Shown: in pieces, positions 1-12,210 of the stretch
How the letters are laid out: the number at the start of each line of letters is the position of its first letter
Numbering within the stretch: the stretch's first letter is position 1
Source of the DNA: Pseudisothecium myosuroides
Taxonomy: Eukaryota; Streptophyta; Bryopsida; Hypnales; Lembophyllaceae
DNA length: 64,000 nt
Reading direction: 5' to 3'
NCBI GenBank assembly: GCA_951799445.1
Contig: OX637287.1
Coordinates: forward strand, 8,184,001 to 8,248,000
The notes under the pieces: model-generated
The model's database searches: none
What the model was told of the DNA's origin: nothing
Seen by the model: the letters and a program-made list of their open reading frames with translations, nothing else
Position numbers and translations under genes: made by a program

Positions 1-246
1 TTGATTCAAAAATTAAATTCCAAATTTGCAAATAAAAACTTCCAGTGTTTTCCCTAGAGATAAAATTGCAGACTTTGAATGACCTCTTTAACGCCCTGCC
101 CAGTCACCACGACCACTATGAGTGGACTACTAATCAACTTATCATCCAACTAGACCTAGTGTTGGAAAACTTCAGAACTAACGATGCCCATTATTTTCCA
201 ATGTTGCATACTAGTAACTTATATCTCAAATACTCTCTTAGGTAGC
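1..246. repeat. Dispersed repeat family D, copy 1
   Basis: AATTCCAAATTTGCAAAT near the start and CCTGCCCAGTCACCACGACC through CAGTGTTGG-like text to CTCTTAGGTAGCGTCATG are shared with 6806..7360. No coding assignment. Confidence 0.6.
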
Positions 247-256
247 GTCATGCCTG

Positions 257-427
257 GCATTAGGAAAAATTGTGGGCCTACAGAAAGCTGCAAGATTGCA
301 TGGCAACATTGCAATTACAAAAAAAAAATGGAATCTGATGAGGCACTGCTAGTGCCATGTCAGCTTGGCAATTTCAATTTTTTTTTTTTCAAAAATACAA
401 TGTTTTTTTAAAAGAAAATTAAAAAAA

Positions 428-480
<53 letters not shown>

Positions 481-560
481 TGTATTTGCACCGCGGCCAT
501 GCCAAAAATGAAAATCAAACGACCCTCAGTAGAGTTCAATTTTTTTGTAATAAAAACTTG
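257..560. mobile_element. Degenerate family Q copy
   Basis: GCATTAGGAAAAATTGTGGG at 257, AGTGCCATGTCAGCTTGGCA near 350, and GTATTTGCACC..GGCCATGCCAAAAATGAAAA near 482 parallel the Q element at 41022..41294. An AT microsatellite has expanded inside (435-478). Confidence 0.45.
435..478. repeat. AT dinucleotide microsatellite
   Basis: About 22 AT repeats inside the degenerate family Q copy. Confidence 0.95.
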
Positions 561-1077
561 TTGGCAATTATTTATGTGCAATTCCTCTTCAAGTATCTTG
601 GACATCTTTTCCTTTGTAAAATAATTTAAGGGACATACGGATCATAATTTGCAACTTTTGTTCGAAAATCACCACCCAAATTATTTTTTTAAGTTACACA
701 TATAACACATCTTGGAAATTGGACTACACGTTAGATTAAAAGGGTTGTTTCCTTTCAGGACTAGATTTTTTATAAAGTACAATTGAAACAATTAATTTTG
801 GTGATGATTTTCATAGATCATATGATTCGTAATTTCATTCACCAATATTTATCAACAAAATTTGAAACCATAAATCTAAATTTTTCTAAAATTAATTATG
901 AATTGAATATTTTATTTATTTATTTAATTTTAATTTTGAAACAAAATTTGAAATTATGAAGTACAAAAAAATATTATCACACTTATCAATATCATTTTCA
1001 AGGACATCTCAGAATTGGAAAAATTGATTATTGAAGTGAAACATACTTCTATTATTTGATCTGTAGACTATGTTTAA

Positions 1078-2248
1078 CCCTTAAACGCCGAAGCGGACAT
1101 TTTGCAGCCGATGAATGACAAGAGAATCTCTTGTATAGGACAAAAGTGCAACTATTCATCTTCCAATTTTTATGTGGAAAGGGAAGATCATGAATAGTAG
1201 TTTGACCTCTAGTGAGCGCTTTTGGTTTTTTCAAAGAAGATGATGTCATCCGATGCCAAGAGGCTTGATTTCCACAGTCACCAGCCCGGCATTTTAACCC
1301 CTAAAGGACCAAGTGTCTGTTCAACGGACACAAAGAATCTCAGGTAGGTTCCTACGAAGTCAATTTTGGTCGGATGTTCATGAAATTTGGATACAATGTA
1401 CAAATATGTACCTCCTTGGTGAAAAACTATTTTTTTTCCAATTGGGTGCCCGAATCAAGAGTTATGCTGCATTGAACTTTTTGGGCAGCTCGGGCAATTT
1501 GGGAATCTTTGGAAAATCTTTTGCAAAAAAACTCATCAAATTTTGAAATTTGGCATCTATGTAACTAATAAAATATGGCATACAATTGTCTAAATAAAAA
1601 AAAAATTTAGTCTTCAAATCACATTTTAATAATTGTCAAACTTTGTTAGCTATGTTGGGGCGGTTTTAAAAAAAAAAACTTTCTTCTAACTTCAAGTTTT
1701 ATTATCCTGCAATATGTTAAGTCAAAATTCTTGAATATTTTTTCTAAATACTCCAAATGTATATCTCCAAATTTTCACCGTTCGGATTTCAAAAAAAAAA
1801 AGCTTCATTGCATCAAAAAATGATTAGGGCAATGCCAATTCATTTAACCTCCTTGCATTGCAGGGTGATTTAGTGTGAGCTAAACATCTCAATTGCTTCT
1901 AAATTTTTTCATGAGTAAACCTAACATCATATACTTATGAATGGTCGAAATCCTCATTTTTGTGTAGAGCAAAAATTTTACACCAAGAGGGCCCAAAGTC
2001 TGCTGACCCTGTTTCGCAGGAATGAAAAAAAGTTCTTTTTCACACTTCAAACGTTATAATCTTTCAATCCGCGTGGTTAAATGAGCTGAAATTTTTTCCA
2101 CACTCTGGTAAAATACTTTAATTCATTTTTTTAAGGTTGAAGTTTTAAAAAAAAAGTTTCAATTTTGAATTTTGAATAGCATACCAAAAAAACATAGTTT
2201 TTGACAATGTCTCCCCAAATACCCCCTCAGTCCTTTAGGGGTTAAGGG
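1078..2248 (+). mobile_element. Family B element copy B1, interrupted by A1
   Basis: The left end is TTAA-CCCTTAAACGCCG at 1074 and the right end ..GCATTT-[A1]-GGG-TTAA. Removing A1 and one TTAA leaves about 223 bp. Its body matches B2 (38871..40015) in inverted orientation and B3 (18620..18880) in the same orientation. Confidence 0.7.
1298..2241 (+). mobile_element. Family A element copy A1 (piggyBac-like, non-autonomous)
   Basis: This 944-bp element has termini CCCCTAAAGGACC.. and ..GTCCTTTAGGGG, with TTAA on both sides (1294-1297 and 2242-2245). It has no coding capacity and lies in the right terminus of a family B element, leaving B's terminal GGG-TTAA intact just outside (2246-2252). 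Confidence 0.8.
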
Positions 2249-2531
2249 TTAACTCAAATTCTCCCAAATTTTTCATTGATGAAAAATAATATGCTCTAGT
2301 TTTTCACAAAGGTGAAAAAGGATCGACCGATCAATGTACCTTGGTCCATTTTGATTTTGGATCAATGCATGTTGTAAAATCACATACTTTCTTCCCTTAG
2401 GAAACCAAGGCCATAGGGGTCATATGGATGAAAAAAACACATTTTTGTATGTTTGGGATGTGTTTGCATTCATCTCACCGCCTTGTCCTTTAGGGGCCAA
2501 CCCATTGATCCCCCCTTTCTCCTTTCTTCCT

Positions 2532-3386
2532 GGGTGATTGCAAGAAACAATTATACTATTTGTTGCGTTTTGAATTTTTGGACTTTTAGGACCTTCTTGT
2601 ACTATGAGTCACCTTCAATACTATTGGGGGCATGGAACATAAAATATGAATGGTCAATTTGATTTCAAATTTATTATTTTGACAACATGTGAAGTTCATC
2701 ATTGGATGACAAAAATGGACGGAAATACTTAATTTTCCATTAAAAAACAGTCTCGAGAAAACAGTTTATATTAGCAGATAGAAGTTACTACAAGCCCACC
2801 AATATTATTGAGTCTTTCTGTGTATCCAAAAGTACTATTTTGAGCCACATGCTACAATTTATCCTTGGAAAATGAGACTTCTACATTTCTATTTTTGAAA
2901 ATTAGGAAATGAGCTTAAATTTTTTATTTTAAAAATGGCCATTGTTGCCAACTCATAGCAAAGTAGGAAGATTAAAGTTAGAACTAAAAAACCATTTTTA
3001 ATTCAACATAAATTCAACCTGAATATAGCACACTTTAGACCAATGTAAAACACACTTGGAACATGCTTTAGGAAATCCCTCTCTTGAGAAGGTGTATTTC
3101 TATTAGAAGAGCTAGCCTACCAAATTTGACGATGTAACTCTTCAAAAAAGGTACTCAATAGTACTAAAAAACACCAAAACCGCATGTGTGACATACATTC
3201 AAAATTCAATTTCACCTATGGAATTAATTTTGAAAAATTAGAAATAATTCAAGTGCATTTTTTATTGCTATAGGAAGCTTGATTTTGAATTTCATATTCA
3301 TTCAATCATTTTTGGAATACTTATGACACAAAACAACTTCTGCATTAAACATGTGAAAATAGGACATGTGTTTCTTGCAATCACCC
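2532..3386. mobile_element. Family F TIR element copy F1
   Basis: The ends GGGTGATTGCAAGAAACA and TGTTTCTTGCAATCACCC are a perfect 18-bp inverted repeat. TCCT flanks both sides. The 855-bp element has no recognisable coding sequence. Confidence 0.65.
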
Positions 3387-3487
3387 TCCTCAGCAACAAA
3401 AAATTGAATAATTGAACCCAAGTGAGTCCCCCCAAACTGAATATTTCTACAAATATTTTTGTTTGTACACATAGAGGTTCACGAGTC

Positions 3488-4372
3488 CCAATTACCTACG
3501 GGCTGAAATTTTGTCCTGATTTTTTGAAACTTTTTTCGAAGATAAAAAAACTGATAAGCTTTCTGGAAATATAATTTTTTCCACAATCGGTGCCCGGGAA
3601 CAATAGTTATGACCAAATAAGCTCAAAACAGGGGACGGCGGGCAGCTCGGGCAGCAGGAAAAAAATGGACAAAATTTTGAATTTTTCTTTTTAATAATTT
3701 TTTTCTGATAGATTATATTTTTACCTATCTGGAAAGCTTTGATTCATTTCTTTTTGATATGTTATGAGAAAGTTATGGATTTTCTTGTTTTTCGGGCAGT
3801 TAGAGCATCTTCTTGAAAAAAATAACTTGTAGGATTTATTTCTGAATGCAATTTTTCAAATTTTTCAAATTTTTTTTTTGCATGGTGTAATTTACTTGCT
3901 AGAACAATCTCACCATTGGAATTAGTGCATTTTAATTCCATCTAAAGTATATGAATATTTTAGATTTTCCTTTTATCTTGGACCTACTTCTACTTAACAA
4001 TTTTTTTAAGAATGATAATTAAATTTTTTTGAATTTTTTTTTTTCCTAGACTCTCAACTCAATTCTCTACAATAAAGATTTAAAGCTCAAAACACTGTAG
4101 TGCAAAAATTTTAAGTTAAAAATGTTTAAAGCCAAAAAATCTAGCCCCGCAATGTGCTGAAAAACTTGTTTTTTTCACTTCAAACGCCGATATCTTGCAA
4201 TCTGTGCAGTCAAAAATTTTGAAATTTTTTCCATACATTTTCATACTAGTTAGGTGTAAGATCCTACAGTTAGATGTTCAAAAAAACCATTTATAATTTT
4301 TTTTATACTTTGCTATAGAAATGGTAGTTTTCAGTGTTTTTTGGCAGAAAAAAGGCCTTGGGCCTTTAGGGG
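3488..4372 (+). mobile_element. Family A copy A4, left end degenerate
   Basis: Close similarity to A2 runs from about 3488 (ACCTACGGGCTGAAATTTT) through GGTGCCCGGGAA and the GGGCAG motif to a perfect right end GGGCCTTTAGGGG-TTAA (TTAA 4373-4376). No left CCCCTAAAGG terminus is visible. Confidence 0.65.
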
Positions 4373-4836
4373 TTAATTTAAAAGTAGCACTTTCTTGTAG
4401 ACAAACTGTAAATATTTTTATAGTATAGAATGTCGAGAAATTAGTGAAGGGAAACCTAATTTCACTATTTTAAGTAGGAACGAACAACTGATAAGTTGTT
4501 GGAACATTTGTAAGGCATTCTCGCATGTAATTGTCACTAATTACAACTAAACAAAGTTATCTGAATATAAAGCGTAAATTATTTCTATTAAATCTTATTG
4601 GCAACCAAAAGAGGACTCCAAGTTTCAAAAAAAGAAAAGAGGATTCAAAGGCACTCTAAGATGCATTATTTGACTACCATATGAATAAGTCATAAATATC
4701 TCAATGTCTCCAAAATCAACACTAAATTCTCATAGAATCTCTTGTTTTCATGGTGTGCATCTTATTTAATCAATTATCTACGTTTTCCGAGATGCTTTCT
4801 GATTAAAGTGTAGGTGTGTAGCATTCTAATTAGGGG

Positions 4837-5226
4837 ATGTTAATTGTAGTCATAATCCTTTGGAGAATTTGGTGTGCGCACAATAGACTTGTTTTTTCCC
4901 AGGAAAGCATCAACTTCATTCAGACCAGTAACCTCGCATGGAGGGACACAATTCTGGTGGGTATGGCTCAAAGGAGCCACATCCTTACGTATTGCTCCCG
5001 TTGTAGTGAGGATAGACAATTACAGATTTGCCAAGATTTCATTGAGACCTGGTGCAAAAACGATGTCTTTTGCTCAGGTGACTTCCATCAGCCCAGGTGG
5101 CACCTTACTCTCAGTTTGCCTCCCAGGCTGAACCGCCCTCTAGAACCGAACTAGCTGTCCGTTCCCTTGTTGTTTTCTTGTGTTTATCAATACATTGACC
5201 ACCGTCCTTTTGAAAGAAAAAAAAAT
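4837..5226 (+). mobile_element. 3' fragment of a LINE retrotransposon
   Basis: The translation ILWRIWCAHNRLVFSQE resembles the zf-RVT/C-terminal region of plant L1-type LINE polymerases (W-x-x-W-x-x-R-N-x-L-x-F pattern). The frame runs to about 5154, followed by a short 3' tail ending in an A-rich run at 5217-5225. It is 5'-truncated and non-functional. O3 begins directly after the tail. Confidence 0.6.
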
Positions 5227-5230
5227 TTAA

Positions 5231-5480
5231 TGTGCACCCAAAATCATACCTTGTTTGAAACCGTCATCATCACTTTGTGTACATCTCCAAAATCAATACG
5301 CACGTGTGGTGACGAAACAATTTCAGAATTTCTACCCAAATTTTTTTGACCCTTCATAACTTTGGCATATGATATTCAAATGTCGCGTTCTTTGATGTGT
5401 CGAAACCTCCTTCACTTCCCGACAAGAAAGTATAGAAATTTGACAAGTCTAATGATAGTGTGGCGGTTTTGAAGGTACCT
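5231..5480 (+). mobile_element. Family O element O3, worn termini
   Basis: The interior matches O1 (CCCTTCATAACTTTGGCAT, CACTTCCCGACAAGAAAGT, TTTGACAAGTCTAATGATA). The outer parts GTGCACCCAAAA and GGCGGTTTTGAAGG retain traces of the inverted repeat. Confidence 0.45.
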
Positions 5481-5938
5481 TATATACGGCTTAATCCCAA
5501 GGCTTTGAAAGTACTGCTAATTTACTGCTAATTAACTTGCTTACCATTCACGTGTAACTTACAATCATCCGGTTTCATCATGCCGCACGCCCACACCCCT
5601 TCCATCAAGAAATTAATCAAGGTCATTTCAGCACTCAAATGACCTTTCCAATCACTCCTGCTTGATTCATAAGTTATGGACAGGATGGGCGTGAGTCCCA
5701 TCTTATGAAACTTCAATAATGTTGCCTCGTGGATTATGGGAAGATGGAATGGACAAATGTCAGCAGCACTGCAGCGCAAGTTGTAAGCTGACTATACTTG
5801 ACTTGAATTTTCTTGCTCAAAACTTCACAAACGTTTATTTTGGAAGATTCTACAATTGGTTTCAAATATTGGGCTTAATCTACACAAATAAAATGAAAGA
5901 TTCAAAATTGTGCTCGTTTTATGATAGCTAAAATGTAA

Positions 5939-6014
5939 TCCCTCTATTTCTAAAAAGACCAATATTTTCTTTGTATTTTATAGAGGAAACATGGATCTTT
6001 TTCAGAAAAAGAGG
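5939..6014. mobile_element. Stowaway-like MITE K2, degenerate
   Basis: CCCTCTATTTCTAAAAAGAC and TCTTTTTCAGAAAAAGAGG form the outer arms, and TTTCTTTGTA..TATAGAGGAAA the core. It is an older relative of K1. Confidence 0.5.
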
Positions 6015-6164
6015 TAGTACAAAAAAATTAGGGTTCAATTTGTAGCCGTAGGATCTTGCATTTCAAAACTAATATGTAAATGTTAAAGTTGGTAACAAGG
6101 GGAATCAAACTTCATCTTATATATTGGTGTAGCCCTATGTTGTTGGCCCAATTTTCATCATAAA

Positions 6165-6490
6165 TAACTAAAAAATCCATAATTTTCACATCCTATGTTC
6201 AGACACCACAAAACAAAGTCCATGCACCCTTCCTCATAGAGAGCTTTTTAATGGTACCAAAAATGCAACTAAGTGACGCACGGCCCAAAAGATCCATAAT
6301 TTACGATAACTTAAGATTAAAAAATAACTCAAAAATCTATAACTCTCACGACATATGTCCAAATGCCACTAAACAAAGTCCGTGCATCCCTCCTTGCAAA
6401 AAGCTTTCTAAAGGTACCATTAATGCGACTAGGGGCATACAAATTTGGAGTTCTCCTTGTGTCAAATAAAACAAAACAAACAACCTAATT
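6165..6490. repeat. Repeat family E, two adjacent units
   Basis: Each unit of about 150 bp carries ATCCATAA..TTTCAC-type text, then AAACAAAGTCC.TGCA, AGAGCTTT.TAA.GGTACCA and the ending GGGG.A.. before ACAAACAACCTAATTTAA. Further units are at 7085-7310 and 58000-58500. Confidence 0.55.
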
Positions 6491-6805
6491 TAATGTATGA
6501 ATTGATATCAATTTGACTGCTTTACTGATGAAATTAAAAAAACCTAAAGAATTTTGATTATTATCCAGACTCATGATACAAAGGTGACTATCTAGTTTAC
6601 TTCACAAATAACTAATTTTACAACAAGCGACACACTAGCCACCACAGGACATTAAAGTGGTCATTCAAAATGTGCGTCTTGTGTCTGTCTTCCTCCAATC
6701 CAAGGCAAATGTAAAAATTTACCTCTATTTTGTGGTTGCTAAGTGTTTTGCATTCTTCACCTTTCATGTTGTGTTTTGCACCTCTCCTTGCTAATTTGGA
6801 GCCTG

Positions 6806-7360
6806 TGATTCAAAATTTAAATTCCAAATTTGCAAATTATATACTCTAAATCAAAAATTCCAGTGTACACTTTTATTTTTATCTTTATTTATTTTAAACA
6901 AATGAAACGGACCAGTGTAGACTTTGAAAGACCACTTTCACGTCCTGCCCAGTCACGATGACCACTACGAGTGGCCTGCTAATCAACTCATCATCCACCT
7001 GGACCCAGTGTTGGAAAACTTCAGACGGAACTGACGGTGCCCATCATTTTCCAATGCTGCATATACCGGTAACTTAAGTTATACTACTGTGCCGTTGCCA
7101 CAACCAAAACAAAAGTTAAAGTAATTTTTTTAATTTTTTCAATTCAAAAAATAACTAAAAAATCCATAACTTTCCCATTGTAGGTCCAAACGCCTCTAAA
7201 CAAAGCTCATGCACCCCTCCTTGCCGAGAGCTTTCTGACGGTCCTAAGAACGCGACCGGGGGACGTATGGTCTAGGAGATCTCATCGTAACAAACTAATA
7301 GCCTAACTTAAGGTAATGTGGATGAATGGATTCTCTCAAACAACTCTTTTAGGTAGCGTC
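6806..7360. repeat. Dispersed repeat family D, copy 2, with a family E unit inside
   Basis: Copy 2 shares both ends of copy 1 (AATTCCAAATTTGCAAAT; TTTTAGGTAGCGTCATG) but holds a family E unit at about 7085-7310, so E probably inserted into or duplicated within D. Confidence 0.55.
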
Positions 7361-8879
7361 ATGTGGACAGGGTTTCTAAGGTAAATCGGGCTATGATAGA
7401 CAGAAAGACTAGTTTATTTGCCCTGCGGACATTGGTGAATTTTTTTTTTTTAAATCTATATAAAGACAAATTCAAGAATTGGGGAGAGCAATTGAATTTT
7501 TTTTGACAAAGTATGAATTTGTTATGAATTTTTTGAAGTGTGCTATCTAATTGGCCCTAAAGAGTCTCTAAACTATCCCAAAACCAACAAAAAGTGTATC
7601 CATAATGATCATCTTACTCACCTAAAGTAGTCACTATATTTTCAAATATGGCTACAACATGAAGGTCTAAAAAAGTTACTTCCTATGATAAATTTACACT
7701 CAAAAGGTTGAAGTTTCTATTGGGGTCACTAATCACTCCATTCCCATCAATTAAGAAATTGATTGTGGCTACAAAACACACCCTAATGTAGCCCAAATCT
7801 CAATTATTGAAAAAAGTCCGTCATAAATTGATGTAAGATTGTAGTAGATCATTTTCTAGATATTTGTTGTGGGTGGTTTGCTTGTCAAAGGTTGGTTTAC
7901 CTTAATTTGTTTATTTTGGGCACTGCAGAAAGTAGTCTTCATTGGAGTAATGAAATGAGTTAAATCCATCATAACATTTAGTAGCTTTACAGTGATGGTG
8001 TGGTATATTCCACACTCCAATAGTGCTTCATCAGTAGCTATTGATGAATTAGACAGGTGGAGGATGTAGAGGCACACCATCACTGTAGAAGCAAGGCAAC
8101 ATCAAGACATACTACTGAATGTCATGATGTACATAGATGAAGAATAAAAAATATGGATGAAAAAAAATACGATTATGCAAACGTGTCTATTAGTCTTTTA
8201 AAGAACAATGCCATCCCAAAAACTCAATGGAGGAATTTTACTTTGAACTTTAATTCCTTTCAAAAAAATTATATCATTTGAAGGAAAATCTTGCTCTATA
8301 AATGTTTGTCAATGGGTTGCCCCACGTTATACACCAATGTAGAATATGTGACGGTTCTAAATACTAATATATGAAGAAACTTATTGGCAATTATTCATGT
8401 ACAGTTCCTTTTCAAGTATTCTCTTGGAAAAGTTATTTTTTGAGGCTAGACCTACTAGTACCTTTTGAATTATGGAATATTTGCAAATCCAAGTCTTCAT
8501 AATTTATCCCCTACAAATGTTAATTCTATAAGAACAAGCTAGTTATTGAGGAAATCATCATTTTGGGTACAATGTGAATCATCTACTTAAGAAAAAACAA
8601 GAGCTTTCATTGGAGTTCAAACTATTGTACAAGACTTCTCTATTTTTTGCACAAAATTACAAGGATCAACATCCACACTTCTGTTTTACATGGAAAAAAT
8701 TTCTATCATCCATTGGATACTTAGTATTTGCAACGATGTTACAAAGTTAAAGAGCTAACTCAAGACTCTTCCCCCCCAATGGATGGATGAAAAATTGCAT
8801 TTTTTATGTGTTTGGGATGTATTTGCAATCGTTGGACTGACAGCAAAGTCATATAGGGGCGTCTGAAACCCAGTGTTCC
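7361..8879. other. AT-rich intergenic, no gene
   Basis: No ORF with domain resemblance. A stretch near 8581-8735 (AAGACTTCTCTATTTTTTGC, CACACTTCTGTTTTACATGG) looks like a decayed family B interior. Confidence 0.5.
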
Positions 8880-9115
8880 CCCGGTTAGTTTTTTTTAAGC
8901 ACAAGGAAAAGTACTTTTACAACAAGGAAAAAGAGTAACAAGAATCTAGCCACCAACGGGCTGGGCGGGCAAGTAACCAATAAAACAAGACAATAAAACA
9001 CAACAACAACATGGTCCGAAAGGGCGGGGAGCGCCCTGCTGGGGCTCTTTGCACCTATAGCGATTGGAAGACAAATTTGGCCCAGGGGCCGGATAGCTCC
9101 CTCGACTATTTTATT
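8880..9115 (-). mobile_element. Probable retroposon 3' tail (minus strand)
   Basis: On the minus strand a GC-rich segment (CCCCAGCAGGGCGCTC) passes into T-rich sequence with TTGTTGTTGTG and ends in an A run (complement of TTTTTTTT at 8889-8896). The pattern fits a truncated LINE 3' end; no coding motif remains. Confidence 0.35.
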
Positions 9116-9167
9116 CTCTTTCCACTCAGCAGCAAGAAACTGACTGAATGACTGAATTTAAGGTAGA

Positions 9168-9311
9168 GGCATCCTAGAAGGGGTGTCATTCTGAAACGCA
9201 ATTTTAGGTGGACCATACATGGCTTATTATTTCAGTCAAAAAATAATAAGCTATGCTTGGTATGTCTACAATTAGGTTCTGAAATGACGCCCCTTCCTAG
9301 AAAGGGATGCC
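9168..9311. mobile_element. Foldback MITE J
   Basis: The arms GGCATCCTAGAAGGGGTGTC and the reverse complement of GACGCCCCTTCCTAGAAAGG pair almost throughout. An inner palindrome around AATAATAAGC extends the hairpin (144 bp in all). TA-AGGTAG lies just outside on the left. Confidence 0.55.
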
Positions 9312-10476
9312 ATTGGGAACAAGGACGCTTTAGGGGGTTTAACCCCAGTGAGTCCGTCCCCATTTCCCCAACTGAAAGTAAGCTTGAGCTGGTTTCCCCG
9401 CGTCCAGTGGGAAGCGACTCCGAAACCCAGATAAGATTCCCAACTGCTGGACTGACCCCTAGCGGCCGCCTCTCCAGTAGCCACCAGCAATCCTCAGAGA
9501 ACTCACTAGTAACTTACTCCGTAACTTACTGACAATCAGCTCAGCTCACTCTTCTGCAAGTTCAGTCAGTCCTGCAGCAGAGCCCTTCGTGCATCCACTC
9601 CTGGACTGACTGACTTGAGCTGAACTGAACTCCCCTGGTTGAGTTGCATTCAGTCAGTTTTCTTTCCCCCGCCCCCCCCCCCAAAAAAAGGTGAAAAAGA
9701 AAAAGAAAAAGAGAAAAAGGCAAAAGAGCCCATTATTCATCCCCCAATGACCCAATGACCCTGGATGGACTGACCTCGTGAAGGGAGCCTCAAGCCGAGC
9801 GCACCGTGCCATGTCATGAAATCCCGCCATTTTTAGCACTTTTCATTTCCACGTTAGAATTAATAATAATAAGTTAGGGTCAAGACTCTGGAGTCTCGGA
9901 GACTTTTTTTGTTTTTAGACTTATTAGGAGGGACTGAGTGCCTGACTGGCTGGGGGAGTGGGGGCCCCCACCCACTCTCTTTTTTGTTTTGTTTTGTTTT
10001 GTTTTGTTTTGGGTGGGAAATAATAAACAAAGCGTGCCTCCTGCACGGAGACATGAGTTGCGCACTTGGCATGTGGCCACGTCGATTCGCCCCGTTTGGG
10101 CCTCCCACCCTGGCCAAGTGCATTATTCCATTACTATTGAAACCCACCTGGAGTGGCCTGGGTCAAGAGTCAAGACGGAAGAGATGATGCAGGGGCTGGG
10201 AAACGCCGCGGCAAAGCGGGGCCTAGGTATGATACAGCAGAAGCGGCAGACTGACTGACTGACATACTGTAAGGGCGTGGCAAGCACACTCTCCCAGCAC
10301 CTCCACCAGTGGGACAACACTCCAGCCCATGCAAAAGAGGAGGAGAGGCACTTGGCACTTGAGTTGTTACTCCAGCTGTGGACCTCACTGAAATGGGAAG
10401 TTAAGGCTTGCAACCAATCGCAAGTCGCCTAGTGTGCAAAAGGGATGAATACACCATCTTCACCATCTTCACCATC
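9312..10476. other. GC-richer intergenic, no gene recognised
   Basis: Overlapping ORFs on both strands lack domains. The stretch has scattered GACT motifs, a C tract near 9668, purine tracts and the GTTTT repeat; I see no gene. Confidence 0.4.
9981..10011. repeat. GTTTT pentanucleotide repeat
   Basis: Six GTTTT units in a GC-rich intergenic segment. Confidence 0.9.
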
Positions 10477-10479
10477 TTA

Positions 10480-10618
10480 GGGCCTCCTTCCATGTGAGTT
10501 GGGTACCGGTGGATCCCACCAATGATTAGTAGGATGGGAGTCCCGGTTTTTCTTGACTGCAAATCCCACCGATCATTGGTGAGGTCCATCGGCCCCCGAC
10601 TCACATGAAGGCCTGCCC
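10480..10618. mobile_element. Tourist-like MITE S1 (PIF/Harbinger type)
   Basis: The ends GGGCCTCCTTCCATGTGAGT and ACTCACATGAAGGCCTGCCC form an imperfect inverted repeat, with TTA on each side (10477-10479 and 10619-10621). TTA duplication is typical of PIF/Harbinger. Confidence 0.65.
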
Positions 10619-11081
10619 TTATTAGGCCGACAAAGGAGAGGAAGAAGAAGAACCTTCACAAGTGAAAACACCCAAAACCGTGTCATTAAGAGCCTCGGCA
10701 TAACATTGTTAAGTGGCATGAGGCCTTCCCTCTGACAACAGGAATAATTTCCCCCCCGATATGCTTGTCCTAGACTTTAGTTATAATACAAAAAAAAAAC
10801 CATTGGCTTATGATTCAGAGACTGATGTAATGTTAGAAGAGCTTGGCGATTCAAGACTGGTTTGCTCAATTGGTGGGTGCAGTGATGCAATTGTTAGGAG
10901 AGCCTGACAACTAAGGATTGGTTTGCATTGGTGGTACATGTAATTGCACAGGTTCCAACGTTAGGGGCTCCCGCTTCTGTAGGGATCAAAAAAGACCCCT
11001 CCAACGTTGGTTAACAATGTTATGGATGATTGACTTGGCCCCATTTAAGTTATGGTTGGGAAGCAAAATGCATTGCAAGAA

Positions 11082-11351
11082 CACTATAAGAAACCTCCGT
11101 TTCAGGTGACGAGCCCTAATTTTTTATGACGGATTTTAGGTGATGTCAATGTTGACAACCCAAAAATTTTATGTCAACAAAAATGTACAATGTAACATCA
11201 ATATTGACAATCCAATGTTTTTATGTCAACATTGATGTTACGTTGAATATTTTTTTTGACATAAAATTTTTTGGTCGTCAACATTGACATCACCTAAAAT
11301 CCATCATAAAAAATTAGGGCTTGTCACCTAAAACAGGGGTTTCTTATAGTG
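11082..11351. mobile_element. CACTA-type foldback MITE
   Basis: The 270-bp element is an almost complete palindrome. It starts CACTATAAGAAACC and ends GGTTTCTTATAGTG apart from one inserted G, with a 3-bp duplication GAA on both sides (11079-11081 and 11352-11354). The arms continue through CAGGTGACGAGCCCTAATTT and TTTTAGGTGATGTCAATG. This matches the CACTA (En/Spm) tip and target size. Confidence 0.75.
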
Positions 11352-11940
11352 GAAGGAATATGGACAATTATGCCACCAAATTGGCATGGATGGTTGATTC
11401 CAAAGGTCCCATTGAGTGCCTTCATCTCTTAACGCTAGAGAAGCTTCTGGACTTTGCCGATTTTGTAGTATGAGTCGGCTAGTTAGCTTGCCTATTGTAG
11501 AATTGGCAGAGCTCGGAAGCTTTTCTAGTACAAAAAAAGCAATTCAACATAGTTGGAGGCATCTTTTTCAAAGAAAAACACATTTGTATTAGTAGCAATT
11601 GAAAATCATGAATTTTCAAAATAAAACAAAAGACTAGGGGATAAGCCACATGTAATTATTATATATTTTGAAAGTGGAAGCACCCTAGGCCACTGGAACC
11701 GCTCACATAGCTTGATTGTAAAACTAAAATCTAGAGATCCAGCAGCCAACTAATTGCAATCAAGTATAGAAATAATGTAATTGTACTTTTGACACAATTT
11801 CAGTACTGATGTCTATTAGGTAGGAATGGGTATGCAGACAATTTTGAGTGTTTTCACCTTAGTTTAGACAAGAAAGATAGGTGTTAAAAGAAGAGATTGC
11901 TTGTTCAAGACCCTTCATGACCTAAGGCTACAAGACGTAG

Positions 11941-12210
11941 GTGGGCACCCCAAAATGTGCCACTAACCCTAAACCACCATCTTTACTCTATGTACATTTC
12001 CAAATTCAACTATGTACCAAAATAGAAGAATCAATTTAGAACCAAACTTTATTCCTTCATAACTTTTGCATGTTGTATTCAAAGGTCGCATTCTTTAGTG
12101 GGTTAGAATCTCCTTTCACTTGTCAACAAGAAAATCAATGAAAATTTGACCAGTCTAATAATAATAAGTAGAGGCAGTAGCAAAAAGTGACGATTTTTGG
12201 GGGTACACAC
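11941..12210 (+). mobile_element. Family O TIR element O1
   Basis: The ends GTGGGCACCCCAAAAT and ATTTTTGGGGGTACACAC are inverted repeats spanning 270 bp. The interior (CCTTCATAACTTTTGCATG, CACTTGTCAACAAGAAAAT) recurs in O2, O3 and O4. Confidence 0.55.

Noticed and set aside
4874..5131. Second overlapping ORF in the LINE fragment
   Set aside because: Frame shadow; the alternative frame carries the WRIW..NRLVF pattern.
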